Under the pieces are notes generated by a model that ran no database searches, was not told the DNA's origin, and was given only the letters and a program-made list of their open reading frames with translations. Shown piece after piece: positions 39,109 through 48,322 of a DNA stretch of 64,000 nucleotides. The DNA comes from a gamma proteobacterium symbiont of Ctena orbiculata (GTDB taxonomy: Bacteria > Pseudomonadota > Gammaproteobacteria > Chromatiales > Chromatiaceae). The stretch spans positions 99,813 through 163,812 of the forward strand of contig QBVC01000025.1 of NCBI GenBank assembly GCA_003058495.1. Direction: 5' to 3'. Positions within the stretch are counted from its first letter, which is position 1. Every line of letters begins with the position of its first letter. The position numbers were made by a program, and so were the translations under genes.

Positions 39109-39813
39109 ATGAACGCCAAACACCTGCGTGAAACCTTGCGCGGCCTAGCGGATCCAGCGATTGCGGAGCACTCGCAACGCTTCTTCAAGACCGGCAAAGG
39201 TGAATACGGGGAGGGTGACCGCTTCTTGGGCATCAGGGTGCCGGTACTCAGACGGGAAGCCAGGCGGCACCTCGGCATCTCCATCGCGCAACTGCTTCGA
39301 CTGTTGCGCTCCCGCTATCACGAAGAGCGCCTCTGTGCACTGTTGATCATGGTCTTGAAGTATCAACGGGGCAGTGAAGAGGAGAGGGCAGCGATCTATC
39401 AGCACTACCTGGAGAACACAGACTGCATCAACAACTGGGACCTGGTGGACAGCAGCGCCCACTCGATCCTGGGTGCCCATCTCAAGGATAGGGAGAGGGG
39501 GATCTTGTACCGGTTGGCACGATCGGAAAGCCTTTGGGAGCGGCGTATCGCCATCATGGCGACGCTGCATTTCATCAAGAACCGTGAGTACGGGGATACC
39601 TTGAAGCTGTCGCATATGCTTTTGGAGGACAGCCACGACTTGATTCACAAGGCTGTCGGCTGGATGTTGCGCGAGGTCGGCAATCGCGCGCCGAGGGTCG
39701 AGCGGGCGTTCCTCAACAGCCACTACCGGCAGATGCCCCGTACCATGCTCCGCTATGCGATAGAGAAGTTTCCCGAAAAGGAGAGAAAGGCCTATCTGAA
39801 CGGCCGGCTGTGA
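39109..39813 (+). CDS. DNA alkylation repair protein (AlkD type, HEAT-like)
   Basis: 234 residues from the ATG at 39109, which has GGGGAA a few bases upstream; ATG 39097 is just before. The frame runs open to 38848 but that part is antisense to DUF2892. The N-terminal LAERSQRFFKT-like stretch, GIRVPVLRREARR, YHEERLCALLIMVLKY, WDLVDSSAHSILGAHL, WERRIAIMATLHFIKNR and KAVGWMLREVGNR are typical of AlkD-family HEAT-like glycosylases that remove alkylated bases without base flipping. No SOS or Ada box was identified upstream. Confidence 0.9.
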   Translation: MNAKHLRETLRGLADPAIAEHSQRFFKTGKGEYGEGDRFLGIRVPVLRREARRHLGISIAQLLRLLRSRYHEERLCALLIMVLKYQRGSEEERAAIYQHYLENTDCINNWDLVDSSAHSILGAHLKDRERGILYRLARSESLWERRIAIMATLHFIKNREYGDTLKLSHMLLEDSHDLIHKAVGWMLREVGNRAPRVERAFLNSHYRQMPRTMLRYAIEKFPEKERKAYLNGRL

Positions 39814-39860
39814 TGGCGGCAATGCAAGGCCTGCTTTTTCAAGGATCTTGTGTCATAATC

Positions 39861-39889
39861 AGTATGAAGAAATTAATATTCTTCATACT
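39861..39889. promoter_or_regulatory. NikR-type operator upstream of the nickel importer
   Basis: A perfect inverted repeat has arms AGTATGAAGAA (39861-39871) and TTCTTCATACT (39879-39889) with a 7-bp AT-rich centre. It contains GTATGA and TCATAC half-sites 15 bp apart; the E. coli NikR site has the same half-sites 16 bp apart. A NikR gene closes the same cluster at 42750. The repeat ends one base before the ATG at 39890, so NikR binding would block transcription or initiation directly. Confidence 0.85.
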
Positions 39890-40333
39890 ATGGTTTCAGC
39901 GACGACAATCCGCACCCTCTCCCTGCTCCTGCTGCTTGCCTACCCGGCTCTCATCTTCCCCCACGGTGTCGGCATGGATTTGGATCGCCAGGAGGCGCAG
40001 ATTATCTTGCTCCACCATGATGACGAGACCCCGCTGGCCGGTGCCGGTTATGAGCTCTTCGTGGCGGGGGCGGATCTGCCCTATCAGTCGGGGCGTACCG
40101 ATGCCGGGGGCAGGGTGGTATTCCTGCCCGGTGATATCCGGCAGTGGCGATTGCGGGTCTTCGGCGAGGACGGGCATGGTATGGACAGGCAGTTCGAGTT
40201 GACCGCGGATCCGCCGCAGCAAGGTCGCGAGGATCATCAGGTTTCCACGATCTCCAGGATGGTTCTAGGCCTCGGTATCCTGCTGAGCGTGTTCGGCACC
40301 GCGTTGTTGCTTGCAAAGCGCAACAGGCACTGA
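39890..40333 (+). CDS. Exported component of nickel ECF transporter (NikK/NikL-like)
   Basis: 147 residues from the ATG at 39890, giving a signal-like N-terminus (MVSATTIRTLSLLLLLAYPA) and HGVG right after. A short beta-domain (about 30-105, ETPLAGAGYELFVAGADLPY, GRTDAGGRVVFLPGDI) precedes a C-terminal helix (about 118-140) and basic end. This matches the extra subunit seen in NikKMLQO-type importers, and it lies directly upstream of the M, Q and O genes. The start codon abuts the NikR palindrome and has no room for a Shine-Dalgarno sequence outside it; a TTG at 39848 is the alternative. Confidence 0.65.
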   Translation: MVSATTIRTLSLLLLLAYPALIFPHGVGMDLDRQEAQIILLHHDDETPLAGAGYELFVAGADLPYQSGRTDAGGRVVFLPGDIRQWRLRVFGEDGHGMDRQFELTADPPQQGREDHQVSTISRMVLGLGILLSVFGTALLLAKRNRH

Positions 40334-40361
40334 TGCGGCGCCCCTCGGATCACTGCTGACT

Positions 40362-41006
40362 ATGCATATTCCCGACGGTTTCATCGCACCGCAATTCTAT
40401 CTGCCGGCCTATCTGGTGGCGGGGGGATTCTGGGTGTGGGCCAGCCGTGACCTGCGCCAGAGGCTGGATGAGGAGACCATACCCCGCCTGGCCGTGATCA
40501 CGGCCCTGGCCTACGTGGTCGGCTTGGTGATGCTGCCGCTGCCGGGTGGCAGTTCGGGTCATCTGGTAGGAATCGGCATCTTGGCGATGCTGTTTGGTAT
40601 CAGGCTCGCCTTTTTGGCCTACAGTCTGGTGCTGTTGCTGCAGGCCCTTCTGCTAGGAGCGGGAGGCATGACCGCGCTGCCGGTGAATGCCCTTGCGGTC
40701 GGGCTCATCGGCGCCTCGGTGATGGCCTTCAGCATGCGCTGGCAGCACCGACGCCATCCGCTGCCCTATCTCGCGGCAGGTGCCTATCTGGCCGTGATCC
40801 TGCCCGCGCTTGCGGTCGCCTTGGTGCTGGGTCTGCAACCGGCCATCGCCCACCGGGAAGACGGTACGCCCCTCTTTTTTCCCTTCGGCCCGGAGGTGGT
40901 CGTCCCTGCCATCCTGCTGCCTCACCTGGTCATCGGCGGGGTGGAGGCGCTGCTCACCCTGGCGGTGTGGCGCTATGCCAGGAGCAGGGGGTGGCTGGAT
41001 GTCTGA
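40362..41006 (+). CDS. cbiM: CbiM/NikM nickel-cobalt ECF transporter substrate-binding subunit
   Basis: 214 residues from the ATG at 40362. MHIPDGFI is the family hallmark: the amino group and His2 bind the metal ion, so the start is certain. About six or seven membrane helices follow, with QALLLGAGGMTALPVNALAVG and a loop His-containing region (QPAIAHREDGTPLFFPFG). With Q and O subunits it imports Ni2+ (NikR nearby argues for nickel over cobalt). It overlaps cbiQ by 8 nt and lies 28 nt after the NikK-like gene. Confidence 0.93.
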   Translation: MHIPDGFIAPQFYLPAYLVAGGFWVWASRDLRQRLDEETIPRLAVITALAYVVGLVMLPLPGGSSGHLVGIGILAMLFGIRLAFLAYSLVLLLQALLLGAGGMTALPVNALAVGLIGASVMAFSMRWQHRRHPLPYLAAGAYLAVILPALAVALVLGLQPAIAHREDGTPLFFPFGPEVVVPAILLPHLVIGGVEALLTLAVWRYARSRGWLDV

Positions 41007-41550
41007 TCGCTACTGGCTGCTGCTCTATCTGATTGCCGTGGTCCTGGTGACCCTGGTCCATCAACCCTGCTACCTGCTGCTCGGGCTGTTGGCGGTGATG
41101 CTGCTGTCAGGTTCGCTGCGCTGGCGCCTGCTGCGCAAGGCCCTGTTATCGATGCTGCTGTTCAATACGGCGGTATCCCTGGGTTATCTGGCGATCGCCC
41201 TGATGCGGGATGAGTTTCGCGCCGACTATCTGTTACTGATCAACGCCCGGGTGCTGCTGCTGGTGATGCTCGGTTTCTGGTTGAGTGCCGGGATCAACAT
41301 CGCCAAGGCCTTGAGATTTTCAACCACCCTCTCGTTTCTTGCCACCCTGGCGGCCGGTCAGATTCGGCTCATGAGCCGTCTGATCGGCGACTACCGCACC
41401 GCCTTCGAAAGCCGTTGCGTAAAACGGCCGGATTGGCGGGAGCGCCGCCGGCTGGCGTTGGCGCAGACCGAAGCCCTGCTGGAACATGCCAACCATGCGG
41501 CGACGGAGATCAGCCAGGCGATGCGCTCCAGGGGTGTGTTCGATGATTGA
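40999..41550 (+). CDS. cbiQ: CbiQ/NikQ transmembrane coupling subunit
   Basis: 183 residues from ATG 40999 (MSDRYWLLLYLIAVVLVTL); longer readings overlap cbiM and are not family-like. About four or five helices, then the coupling helices with SRLIGDYRTAFESRC and [15 protein letters not shown], where the MRSRG motif contacts the ATPase. It is shorter than many CbiQ proteins (about 220-260), mainly at the N-terminus. It overlaps both neighbours (cbiM by 8 nt, cbiO by 8 nt). Confidence 0.88.
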   Translation: MSDRYWLLLYLIAVVLVTLVHQPCYLLLGLLAVMLLSGSLRWRLLRKALLSMLLFNTAVSLGYLAIALMRDEFRADYLLLINARVLLLVMLGFWLSAGINIAKALRFSTTLSFLATLAAGQIRLMSRLIGDYRTAFESRCVKRPDWRERRRLALAQTEALLEHANHAATEISQAMRSRGVFDD

Positions 41551-42319
41551 ACTCGACCGGGTCAGCTTCAACTGGCCGGACGGCCCGGAGGTGTTGAGGG
41601 ATCTCTCCCTGCGGGTGGCGCCGGGGGAGAAGCTGGTGGTGTTGGGCGCCAACGGATGCGGCAAATCAACCCTGCTGAAACTGTTAAACGGCCTGCTCTT
41701 CGCGACAGCGGGAAGCTACCGGTATCGTGGGGATCCGGTCACCAGGCAGCGGTTTCGCAGCGCCCCATGGGCCAACCGCTTTCGCCGTGAGACGGTACTG
41801 CTGTTTCAGCACCCGGAAGCGATGCTGTTCAATCCCACGGTGGCCGATGAGATCGGCTATGGCCTGCGCCAGATGGCGCAGGCCGAAAGCGACGGGCTGA
41901 TTCGGCAGTGGGCCGAGCGGCTGGGTATTGAGGCGCTGCTTGAAAATGCCCCCTACAGCCTGTCCGGGGGTGAGAAAAAGAAGGTGGCGCTGGCCGCGCT
42001 GCTCGCCCTTGAGCCCCAATGCCTGCTGCTGGACGAACCGATTGCCAATCTCGATCCGCGCAGCAGCGGCTGGCTTGTGGACCACCTGCTGACCACCCAG
42101 GCGACGGTGATCGTCACCACCCATAACCTGAGCATGGCCGCCGAGCTGGGCGAGCGCTGCCTGATCATGGATGAGCAGGGGTCGATCAGGTTTGACGGTC
42201 CGGTCCGGCAGGCCCTGGCGGACATGGATCTGCTGCAGCAAGCCAACCTGGTGCACCGCCATCGCCATCGGCATGGATCATTCAGCCATTCGCACCCCCA
42301 TGTGCACGACTGGGAGTAG
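41543..42319 (+). CDS. cbiO: CbiO/NikO energy-coupling ATPase with His-rich tail
   Basis: 258 residues from ATG 41543. Walker [19 protein letters not shown]-loop FQHPEAMLF, signature [19 protein letters not shown], Walker [14 protein letters not shown] and H-loop TTHN are intact. The last 21-23 residues are His-rich (HRHRHRHG then [10 protein letters not shown], eight His), which may bind or store Ni2+. It supplies ATP energy for the importer. nikR starts 8 nt after its stop, indicating one operon. Confidence 0.93.
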   Translation: MIELDRVSFNWPDGPEVLRDLSLRVAPGEKLVVLGANGCGKSTLLKLLNGLLFATAGSYRYRGDPVTRQRFRSAPWANRFRRETVLLFQHPEAMLFNPTVADEIGYGLRQMAQAESDGLIRQWAERLGIEALLENAPYSLSGGEKKKVALAALLALEPQCLLLDEPIANLDPRSSGWLVDHLLTTQATVIVTTHNLSMAAELGERCLIMDEQGSIRFDGPVRQALADMDLLQQANLVHRHRHRHGSFSHSHPHVHDWE

Positions 42320-42327
42320 AGCTAGCC

Positions 42328-42750
42328 ATGACTGACAACAACGAACTTGCCCGGGTCACCATATCCCTGCCCGAGGGATTGCTCAACCAGCTGGACAAGC
42401 GATTCATCGATCAGGGCTATGCCTCACGCTCGGAACTGGTGCGGGACATGATCAGGGAGAAGCTGGTCGAGGAGCGCTGGGCCGGCGAACGTGAAGAGGT
42501 GTTCGGGGTATTGACCATCAGCTACGATCACCACCAGCGGGGTCTCACCGAGAAGATCAACCACACCCAGCACCACAGCTATATCAATGTCCTCTGCACC
42601 ACCCATGTGCACCTGGATCACAACCACTGCCTGGAGACCATCATCGTGCGCGGAAAGCCCAACGAGATAGAGCAGCTGGCCACCAGGATAGGGGGTATGC
42701 GGGGGGTGAGATTCTCCAAACTGACCCGCGCTTCGATGCCGACACTCTGA
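42328..42750 (+). CDS. nikR: Nickel-responsive regulator NikR
   Basis: 140 residues. The N-terminal ribbon-helix-helix ([34 protein letters not shown]) binds DNA; the C-terminal ACT-like domain binds nickel. H82, H93, H95 and C101 (in QHHSY and HVHLDHNHC) have the same spacing as the E. coli ligands H76, H87, H89 and C95. Ni-bound NikR represses nickel import. Its target is most likely the perfect palindrome at 39861-39889, at the head of this operon, giving autoregulation. Confidence 0.95.
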   Translation: MTDNNELARVTISLPEGLLNQLDKRFIDQGYASRSELVRDMIREKLVEERWAGEREEVFGVLTISYDHHQRGLTEKINHTQHHSYINVLCTTHVHLDHNHCLETIIVRGKPNEIEQLATRIGGMRGVRFSKLTRASMPTL

Positions 42751-42939
42751 ATCGGCCAGAGCTGTGCAGGCCGCTCCTTAACAGGTTACCAGTCATGGAG
42801 ATCGGATGAGACCATGATCTGCATGGATATGGTGCGAACGGTAGACGTATGTTCACACCAAACAGAGTAGCTGCTTGTCTACTTCATTGATCGGTGGGGC
42901 AGGGCCCCAGCCTACATTTCTGTCCCAACATTCGGCAAT

Positions 42940-45900
42940 TTGGCAAAAGTGGAGGCGCCTCAAGCGCCGGATTCAATGCTCAGTGGATTGGAGCTCCGCT
43001 CCCCAACTAGACAGAATGTGGCTAAAAAGTTTGGTAGTTTATTAAGTGACCACAAACAGGATATTTCTTCTATTGTAAGTAAGAGGGGATTGAACAAGCA
43101 GCTTCGACAGGGGATTCAGGTGAACAGGGAGCTGGAAGAGCGTATCCAGACCATTGGCCAACAGCTATGGGCCGAGATGCAGTCACGGTCAGACAGTCAC
43201 CCCCGTGGTTGGATCGATCGCCTGCTCGTGCAGTTGATGGCGGACGACAACTTTCGCCTGCAGGGTTTGCGCTTTGTCGACACCGTGCCCATGCTCACCA
43301 ACGATGCCCAGCTGGTCAAGCATTTCATGGAGTATTTCTCCGCGATCGATGTGGATCGGCTGCCGCCGCTGCTGGCCTGGGGTATCAGGCGCGGCACCAC
43401 GATCAGGCTGCCTGCGCTGATGGCGCCGGTGATCCGCACCGCGGTACGGCGGGTCGCTCACCGCTTTATCGCCGCGGAGGATGCGGATGGCATTCTCGGA
43501 GCGGCCGCCAAACTCCATGACCGGGGGATATGCGCAAGCCTGGACATGCTGGGTGAAGCGACGGTGAGCGAGCTGGAGGCTCAGAACTATCAGCAGGCCT
43601 ATCTCGAACTGATTGAGGCGTCCCAGGGCATACGGGCCTCGGCGCCCGAGATCGATCTCAACCTCTCGGTGAAGGTCTCTTCCCTCTATTCGCAGATCTC
43701 CGCGCTGGACACCGGGGGCAGCATCATGCAGCTGGCCGAACGTCTCAGGCCGATCTGCCACGCCGCCATGGGGGCCGGACTCAGCCTAACCCTCGATATG
43801 GAGCAGTACGACTACAAGGGAATCATCCTTAAGCTCTTCAAGCGGCTTGCCATGGAGGAGTCCCTGCGCCGTTGGGATGGGTTCGGGATTGCCATCCAGG
43901 CCTACCTGCGTGATGCGGACAGTGATCTGGACGAGCTCCTGGCATGGGTCGAGGATCGGGGCACGCCAATCATGGTGCGCCTGGTGCGAGGCGCCTATTG
44001 GGACATGGAGACGGTGGTCGCGCTACAGCAGGGGTGGCCGGTGCCGGTCTGGACCAACAAGGATGATACCGACGCCTGTTACGAACGCTCCCTGGTGCGG
44101 CTTTTCGAATCACCCTTGATACGACCCGCGGTGGCCACCCACAACCTGCGCAGTATCGCCAGTGCCATGGCATTGTCCGAGGCCGGGGGGAGGGATGATT
44201 ATGAGTTTCAGATGCTCCACGGCATGTCGGACGCGTTGGCGCCGTTGATCAGCGAGCGCAATCTGAAACTGCGTCTCTACCTGCCGTTCGGCGAGCTGCT
44301 GCAGGGGGTCGCCTACCTGGTCAGGCGCCTGCTCGAGAACTCGTCGGATCAGTCGATTCTGCCCATGATGCCGCAACTCGACATCGGGGAGATACTTCAG
44401 CCGCCAACCGCAGGCAGGGAGGAAGAGGGGACGAAACAGCCTGGTTTCAACAACCAACCGCTGCATCGTTTCACCGCGGGGGCGGAGCGCGAGACCTTCG
44501 CCTCGGCATTGGCGGCGGTGGAGGAGGGGCTGGGTAAGCGCTACCCGCTATTGTTAACGGGGCATATCGCGTTACGGGATCAGGTCATCGACTCCACCAA
44601 TCCGGCCGATGCATCCCAGCTCATCGGCAGGGTCGTCAGTGCCGGCGCCGACGATGCGGAAATGGCGATCCGGCTGACCCGGGCGGCCTGCAAGGCGTGG
44701 CGTGGCAAAACCTTCAGCGAACGGGCGGCATATCTCGAGCGTATCGCCGGGGCATTGAGCGATCAGCGCGACCGTTTCGCGGCCTGGGAGGTGAAGGAGG
44801 CGGGCAAGGGATGGGCGGAGGCGGACGCGGATGTGGCGGAGGCGATCGACTTCCTGCGCTACTACGCCGAGAGCGCGCGACAACTGGAAGCGGGGTACAG
44901 TCCCTCTCTGCCCGGTGAAGAGAACCGGCTCAGCTACCAGCCCCTCGGCATCGGCGTGGTGCTGCCGCCGTGGAATTTCCCCTTGGCGATCCCCGTCGGC
45001 ATGGTGTCGGCCGCCATCGTATGTGGCAACTGCGTGATTCTCAAGCCGGCATCTCAAACCCCTGTTGTTGCCTGGCACTTCACCAGGCTGCTGCAACAGA
45101 TCGGTCTGCCCGATGGGGTGGTGACCCTTCTCCCCGGCAGCGGGGCCGAGATCGGTGAGGCCCTGGTTCGCGATCCACGCACCCACTTTATCGCCTTCAC
45201 CGGATCCAGGGAAGTCGGCCTGCATCTCCACAGCCTGATCTCTCAACCCGCCGAGGGCCAGCGCCATATCAAGCGTCTGATCGCCGAGATGGGGGGTAAG
45301 AATGCGATCATCGTCGATGACGATGCCGATCTCGACGACGCCGTCAGCGGTGTCATAGAGTCAAGTTTCGGCTACCAGGGGCAGAAGTGCAGTGCCTGTT
45401 CCAGGGTGATCTGCGTCGATTCGATCCACGACAGATTCGTGCAGCGCCTGGTTGAGGCGACCCGCAGCCTGCGCATCGGGGATCCGGCAGATCCCGGAAA
45501 CCGGGTCGGTCCCGTTATCAGCGCAGCGGCGAAGCAGCGGATTCTGCAGCGTGTCGAGGAGGCCGGGATCACCGCAAAGCCCCACTATATCGGAGCCTGG
45601 CGTGGGGAGAAGGGCCACTATGTGGCCCCGGTCATCTTCATCGACGTGGAGGAGGAGTCGCCACTGGCGCAAGAGGAGATATTCGGCCCGGTGCTGGCGA
45701 TATTGCGGGCAAAGGATTTCAAGGATGCCCTGCGCATCGCCAACGGCACGGCCTATGCCCTTACCGGTGGCCTGTTTTCCCGATTGCCGTCTCACCTGGA
45801 GCAGGCCAGGCGCGAGTTTTCGGTGGGAAATCTCTATATCAACCGTAAAATCACCCGCGCCATGGTGAACCGCCAGCCCTTTGGCGGTTTCAAGTTGAGC

Positions 45901-46020
45901 GGCATGGGATTCAAGGCGGGCGGTCCCGACTATCTGCTGCAGTTCCTGCAGGCCAGAAATGTAACGGAAAATACGCTGCGCAGAGGTTTTGCTCCAGTCG
46001 ATTCTGCTACTGATAACTAA
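42940..46020 (+). CDS. putA: Bifunctional proline dehydrogenase / glutamate semialdehyde dehydrogenase PutA
   Basis: 1026 residues. The N-terminal helical arm and TIM-barrel proline dehydrogenase (about 60-480: KVSSLYSQISALD, GLSLTLDMEQYDYK, YLRDADSDLDELL, VRLVRGAYWDMET, ATHNLRSIA) use FAD. The C-terminal ALDH domain (about 510-1000) has the NAD fold (LPPWNFPLAIPVGMV, FTGSREVGLHL) and the catalytic Cys in GYQGQKCSACSRV. Together they oxidise proline to glutamate. No ribbon-helix-helix domain is at the N-terminus, so this PutA is not an autorepressor. Start uncertain: TTG 42940 is taken; ATG 42976 is possible; neither has a clear ribosome site. Confidence 0.95.
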   Translation: MAKVEAPQAPDSMLSGLELRSPTRQNVAKKFGSLLSDHKQDISSIVSKRGLNKQLRQGIQVNRELEERIQTIGQQLWAEMQSRSDSHPRGWIDRLLVQLMADDNFRLQGLRFVDTVPMLTNDAQLVKHFMEYFSAIDVDRLPPLLAWGIRRGTTIRLPALMAPVIRTAVRRVAHRFIAAEDADGILGAAAKLHDRGICASLDMLGEATVSELEAQNYQQAYLELIEASQGIRASAPEIDLNLSVKVSSLYSQISALDTGGSIMQLAERLRPICHAAMGAGLSLTLDMEQYDYKGIILKLFKRLAMEESLRRWDGFGIAIQAYLRDADSDLDELLAWVEDRGTPIMVRLVRGAYWDMETVVALQQGWPVPVWTNKDDTDACYERSLVRLFESPLIRPAVATHNLRSIASAMALSEAGGRDDYEFQMLHGMSDALAPLISERNLKLRLYLPFGELLQGVAYLVRRLLENSSDQSILPMMPQLDIGEILQPPTAGREEEGTKQPGFNNQPLHRFTAGAERETFASALAAVEEGLGKRYPLLLTGHIALRDQVIDSTNPADASQLIGRVVSAGADDAEMAIRLTRAACKAWRGKTFSERAAYLERIAGALSDQRDRFAAWEVKEAGKGWAEADADVAEAIDFLRYYAESARQLEAGYSPSLPGEENRLSYQPLGIGVVLPPWNFPLAIPVGMVSAAIVCGNCVILKPASQTPVVAWHFTRLLQQIGLPDGVVTLLPGSGAEIGEALVRDPRTHFIAFTGSREVGLHLHSLISQPAEGQRHIKRLIAEMGGKNAIIVDDDADLDDAVSGVIESSFGYQGQKCSACSRVICVDSIHDRFVQRLVEATRSLRIGDPADPGNRVGPVISAAAKQRILQRVEEAGITAKPHYIGAWRGEKGHYVAPVIFIDVEEESPLAQEEIFGPVLAILRAKDFKDALRIANGTAYALTGGLFSRLPSHLEQARREFSVGNLYINRKITRAMVNRQPFGGFKLSGMGFKAGGPDYLLQFLQARNVTENTLRRGFAPVDSATDN

Positions 46021-46240
46021 TCCCGTTTTAACGGCGCCGGCAGCGCTATTATTGTGGGATCCAGTCTATTCCCATGTTTATAATAGCGGTGAAATTGTAG
46101 TAAATATTTCCAAACGGATGCCGATCTTCTGTTTATTGCCTCAATATCGAAAGACCGGAGACGTAAATTTTCAAAATAGGGGGTTGGATCAAGGAAACGA
46201 TTGAGGAGAGCAGCATAAACTATAATGATTTTAAATAGAT

Positions 46241-47296
46241 ATGGAAAAAACGACCAATAGAACAATAATGGGCATTTACCCAGATTCAGAAGAAAAGGCG
46301 GGCGAGATCTTTCGCCTGACGGTCGCCTTTCTGGCCAAACACGACCTGATCATCAATCCGGTCAATTTCAGCCTTGCCTATCACTATGTCAGTGGCGAGG
46401 ACCCCGCCCTGAACCGGCGCCTGGATGAGCTGCTGCAGGCCGAGGGGGGCTGGGAGGACGAGCGTATCGAGGCGCTGTTCAGACACTATGTCTGTCTCTG
46501 CAATGAAGCCGTGCTCAGGGACCTGAGAGAGGAGCTGATGGATATAGTCGCCCATACCCTGGGCACCATGATCGATCTCACCGGCAAGACCTCCATCGCC
46601 AATGAAAGGATTCAGTCCCATATCAACACCCTGGCGGAAAGCAACAAGATCGAATCCGTAATGAAGGCGGTCTCCTCGATTATATCGGAGACCCGGACCC
46701 TGATTACCGAGACCTCCCAGTTCGAGACCGAGCTGCTCAATTCGACGGAAGAGGTGGAGAAACTCAGGGAGGAGCTGAGTTACGCCAGGCAGGAGGCGAT
46801 GCTGGATCCCTTGACGGGGGTTTTGAACCGGCGCGGATTCGACCAGGCGCTGACGATGATAATCGGTGAGGTCGAGCAGCAGCATATCGCCAATTTTTGC
46901 CTGGTGCTGATGGATATCGACAACTTCAAGGAGGTCAACGACAACCATGGCCATATACTTGGCGACAAGGTGCTGCGCGCGGTGGCGGAGCTGTTGACCC
47001 GCCATACCAAGGGCAAGGATGCCTGTGCACGCTTCGGCGGTGATGAGTTTGCGATATTGCTGCCCGACATCGGATCCAACAATGCGCAGAATCTGGCCGA
47101 GTATATCCGCTCCGTTATCGAGAAGATCGTTCTCAAACGCCCGACCACGGGTACAGTCGTCGGCGGTATTTCCGCATCGATGGGCGTTGCCGCCTACCGC
47201 CATGGGGAGGCCTTTGAGGATTTTCTCAACCGCTGCGACGAGGCCCTCTATCGCTCAAAGACCCTGGGCAGAAACCGGGTTACCCTGGCGGACTGA
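46241..47296 (+). CDS. Diguanylate cyclase (GGDEF)
   Basis: 351 residues, soluble. The N-terminal 170 residues form a helical region (LTVAFLAKHDLIINPVNFSL, SIANERIQSHINTLAE) without recognised sensor. A coiled segment leads to a GGDEF domain: DPLTGVLNRRGFDQAL, LVLMDIDNFKEVNDNHGH, RFGGDEFAILLPD. The position of the RxxD I-site is KGKD, so feedback inhibition is probably weaker than in the cyclase at 17444-18379. ATG 46241 is kept; ATG 46268 is also in frame. It makes c-di-GMP. Confidence 0.9.
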   Translation: MEKTTNRTIMGIYPDSEEKAGEIFRLTVAFLAKHDLIINPVNFSLAYHYVSGEDPALNRRLDELLQAEGGWEDERIEALFRHYVCLCNEAVLRDLREELMDIVAHTLGTMIDLTGKTSIANERIQSHINTLAESNKIESVMKAVSSIISETRTLITETSQFETELLNSTEEVEKLREELSYARQEAMLDPLTGVLNRRGFDQALTMIIGEVEQQHIANFCLVLMDIDNFKEVNDNHGHILGDKVLRAVAELLTRHTKGKDACARFGGDEFAILLPDIGSNNAQNLAEYIRSVIEKIVLKRPTTGTVVGGISASMGVAAYRHGEAFEDFLNRCDEALYRSKTLGRNRVTLAD

Positions 47297-47380
47297 TGCC
47301 CGGCCCCGGGAATCAGCCGGGCGGCCGAGCCCTGGCGACCGGTCGCGCAGCCTAGCCCGGCCTCGCTTGGCGCAGCGGGA

Positions 47381-48322
47381 CTAGGCGGCGGACAACTGCT
47401 TAAACGCTTTTTCCATCTCCTTGCGCATCCCACTGTCAGGCAGTCTACCGAAACCCGCACTCATGTTATCGAGCATATGATGAACCTTCGAGGTTGCGGG
47501 AATGGCGCAGGTCAGCGCAGGATGGGAGACCACGTACTTAAGGAAGAACTGGGCCCAGCTGTTGCAGTCGAACTCATCCACCCAGTTTGGCATGGGTTTA
47601 TCCTTGACCATTCTGAAAAGATCGCCGCGGGCGAAGGGGCGGTTGGCAATTACCGCGATCCCCCGATCCATCGCCAACGGCAGCAACCGCTCTTCCACCC
47701 TGCGGCTGTTGATGTTGTAACTCAGTTGAACGAAGTCGAATGAGTGGTTGGAGAGCACCTCGTACAACTCGTCATGGTCACGCCCATGTGAGGTGGTGAT
47801 GCCGAGATAGCGGATCCTGCCCTCTGCCTTCATCGCTTGCAGCGTCTCCAGGTGCGCCCGCCAGTCCCGTAGATTGTGGATCTGCATGAGGTCGAAGCGT
47901 TCGACACCCCACAGTTTCCTCGACAGCTCCATCTGGGTAACGCCATTGGCCTTGCCGTCGGTCCAGACCTTGGTGGCGGCGAACAGCGATTCCGCTTCAA
48001 CCCGCTTGAGCAGGGTGCCGATCACCTGTTCGGCGGAACCGTACATCGGTGATGAGTCGATCAGGGTGCCGCCCATGCTGAAAAACTGCGCCAGTACCTT
48101 TTCCAGGTTTGCGATCTTTTGGCTGTTGCCGGCCGAGTCGAAGGTCCTGGAGGTTCCCATGCCGATCACCGGCAGGGATTCGTTGCTGACAGGTATGTTT
48201 TTTTTGATTTGGGTGCGTTCGGCGGCCTGGAGCAGGCTGGGGGATAGCCAGCAGCTGCCGGCAAAACCGGCGATCAGTTTCAGCAGTGTCCTGCGTTCAA
48301 TCCGTTTTTCCAAGGTTTTCAT
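47381..48322 (-). CDS. Tat-exported aldo/keto reductase
   Basis: 313 residues from the ATG at 48322, six bases after a GGAGGAG (an ATG at 48328 sits directly on it). The N-terminus KRIERRTLLKLIAGFAGSCW is a twin-arginine signal, so the enzyme is folded and cofactor-loaded before export. The AKR barrel shows LPVIGMGTSRTF, LIDSSPMYGSAEQVIG (Asp and Tyr), AATKVW (Lys) and LMQIHNLRDWRAHL (His). A periplasmic NAD(P)H-type reductase is unusual. The first 26 bases overlap the end of the Npt-like gene upstream on the same strand. Confidence 0.88.
   Translation of the reverse strand: MKTLEKRIERRTLLKLIAGFAGSCWLSPSLLQAAERTQIKKNIPVSNESLPVIGMGTSRTFDSAGNSQKIANLEKVLAQFFSMGGTLIDSSPMYGSAEQVIGTLLKRVEAESLFAATKVWTDGKANGVTQMELSRKLWGVERFDLMQIHNLRDWRAHLETLQAMKAEGRIRYLGITTSHGRDHDELYEVLSNHSFDFVQLSYNINSRRVEERLLPLAMDRGIAVIANRPFARGDLFRMVKDKPMPNWVDEFDCNSWAQFFLKYVVSHPALTCAIPATSKVHHMLDNMSAGFGRLPDSGMRKEMEKAFKQLSAA

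Noticed and set aside
47298..47322. GCCCGGC/GCCGGGC hairpin as a terminator between convergent genes
   Set aside because: The stem is good but no T-run follows on either strand, so termination is not supported.
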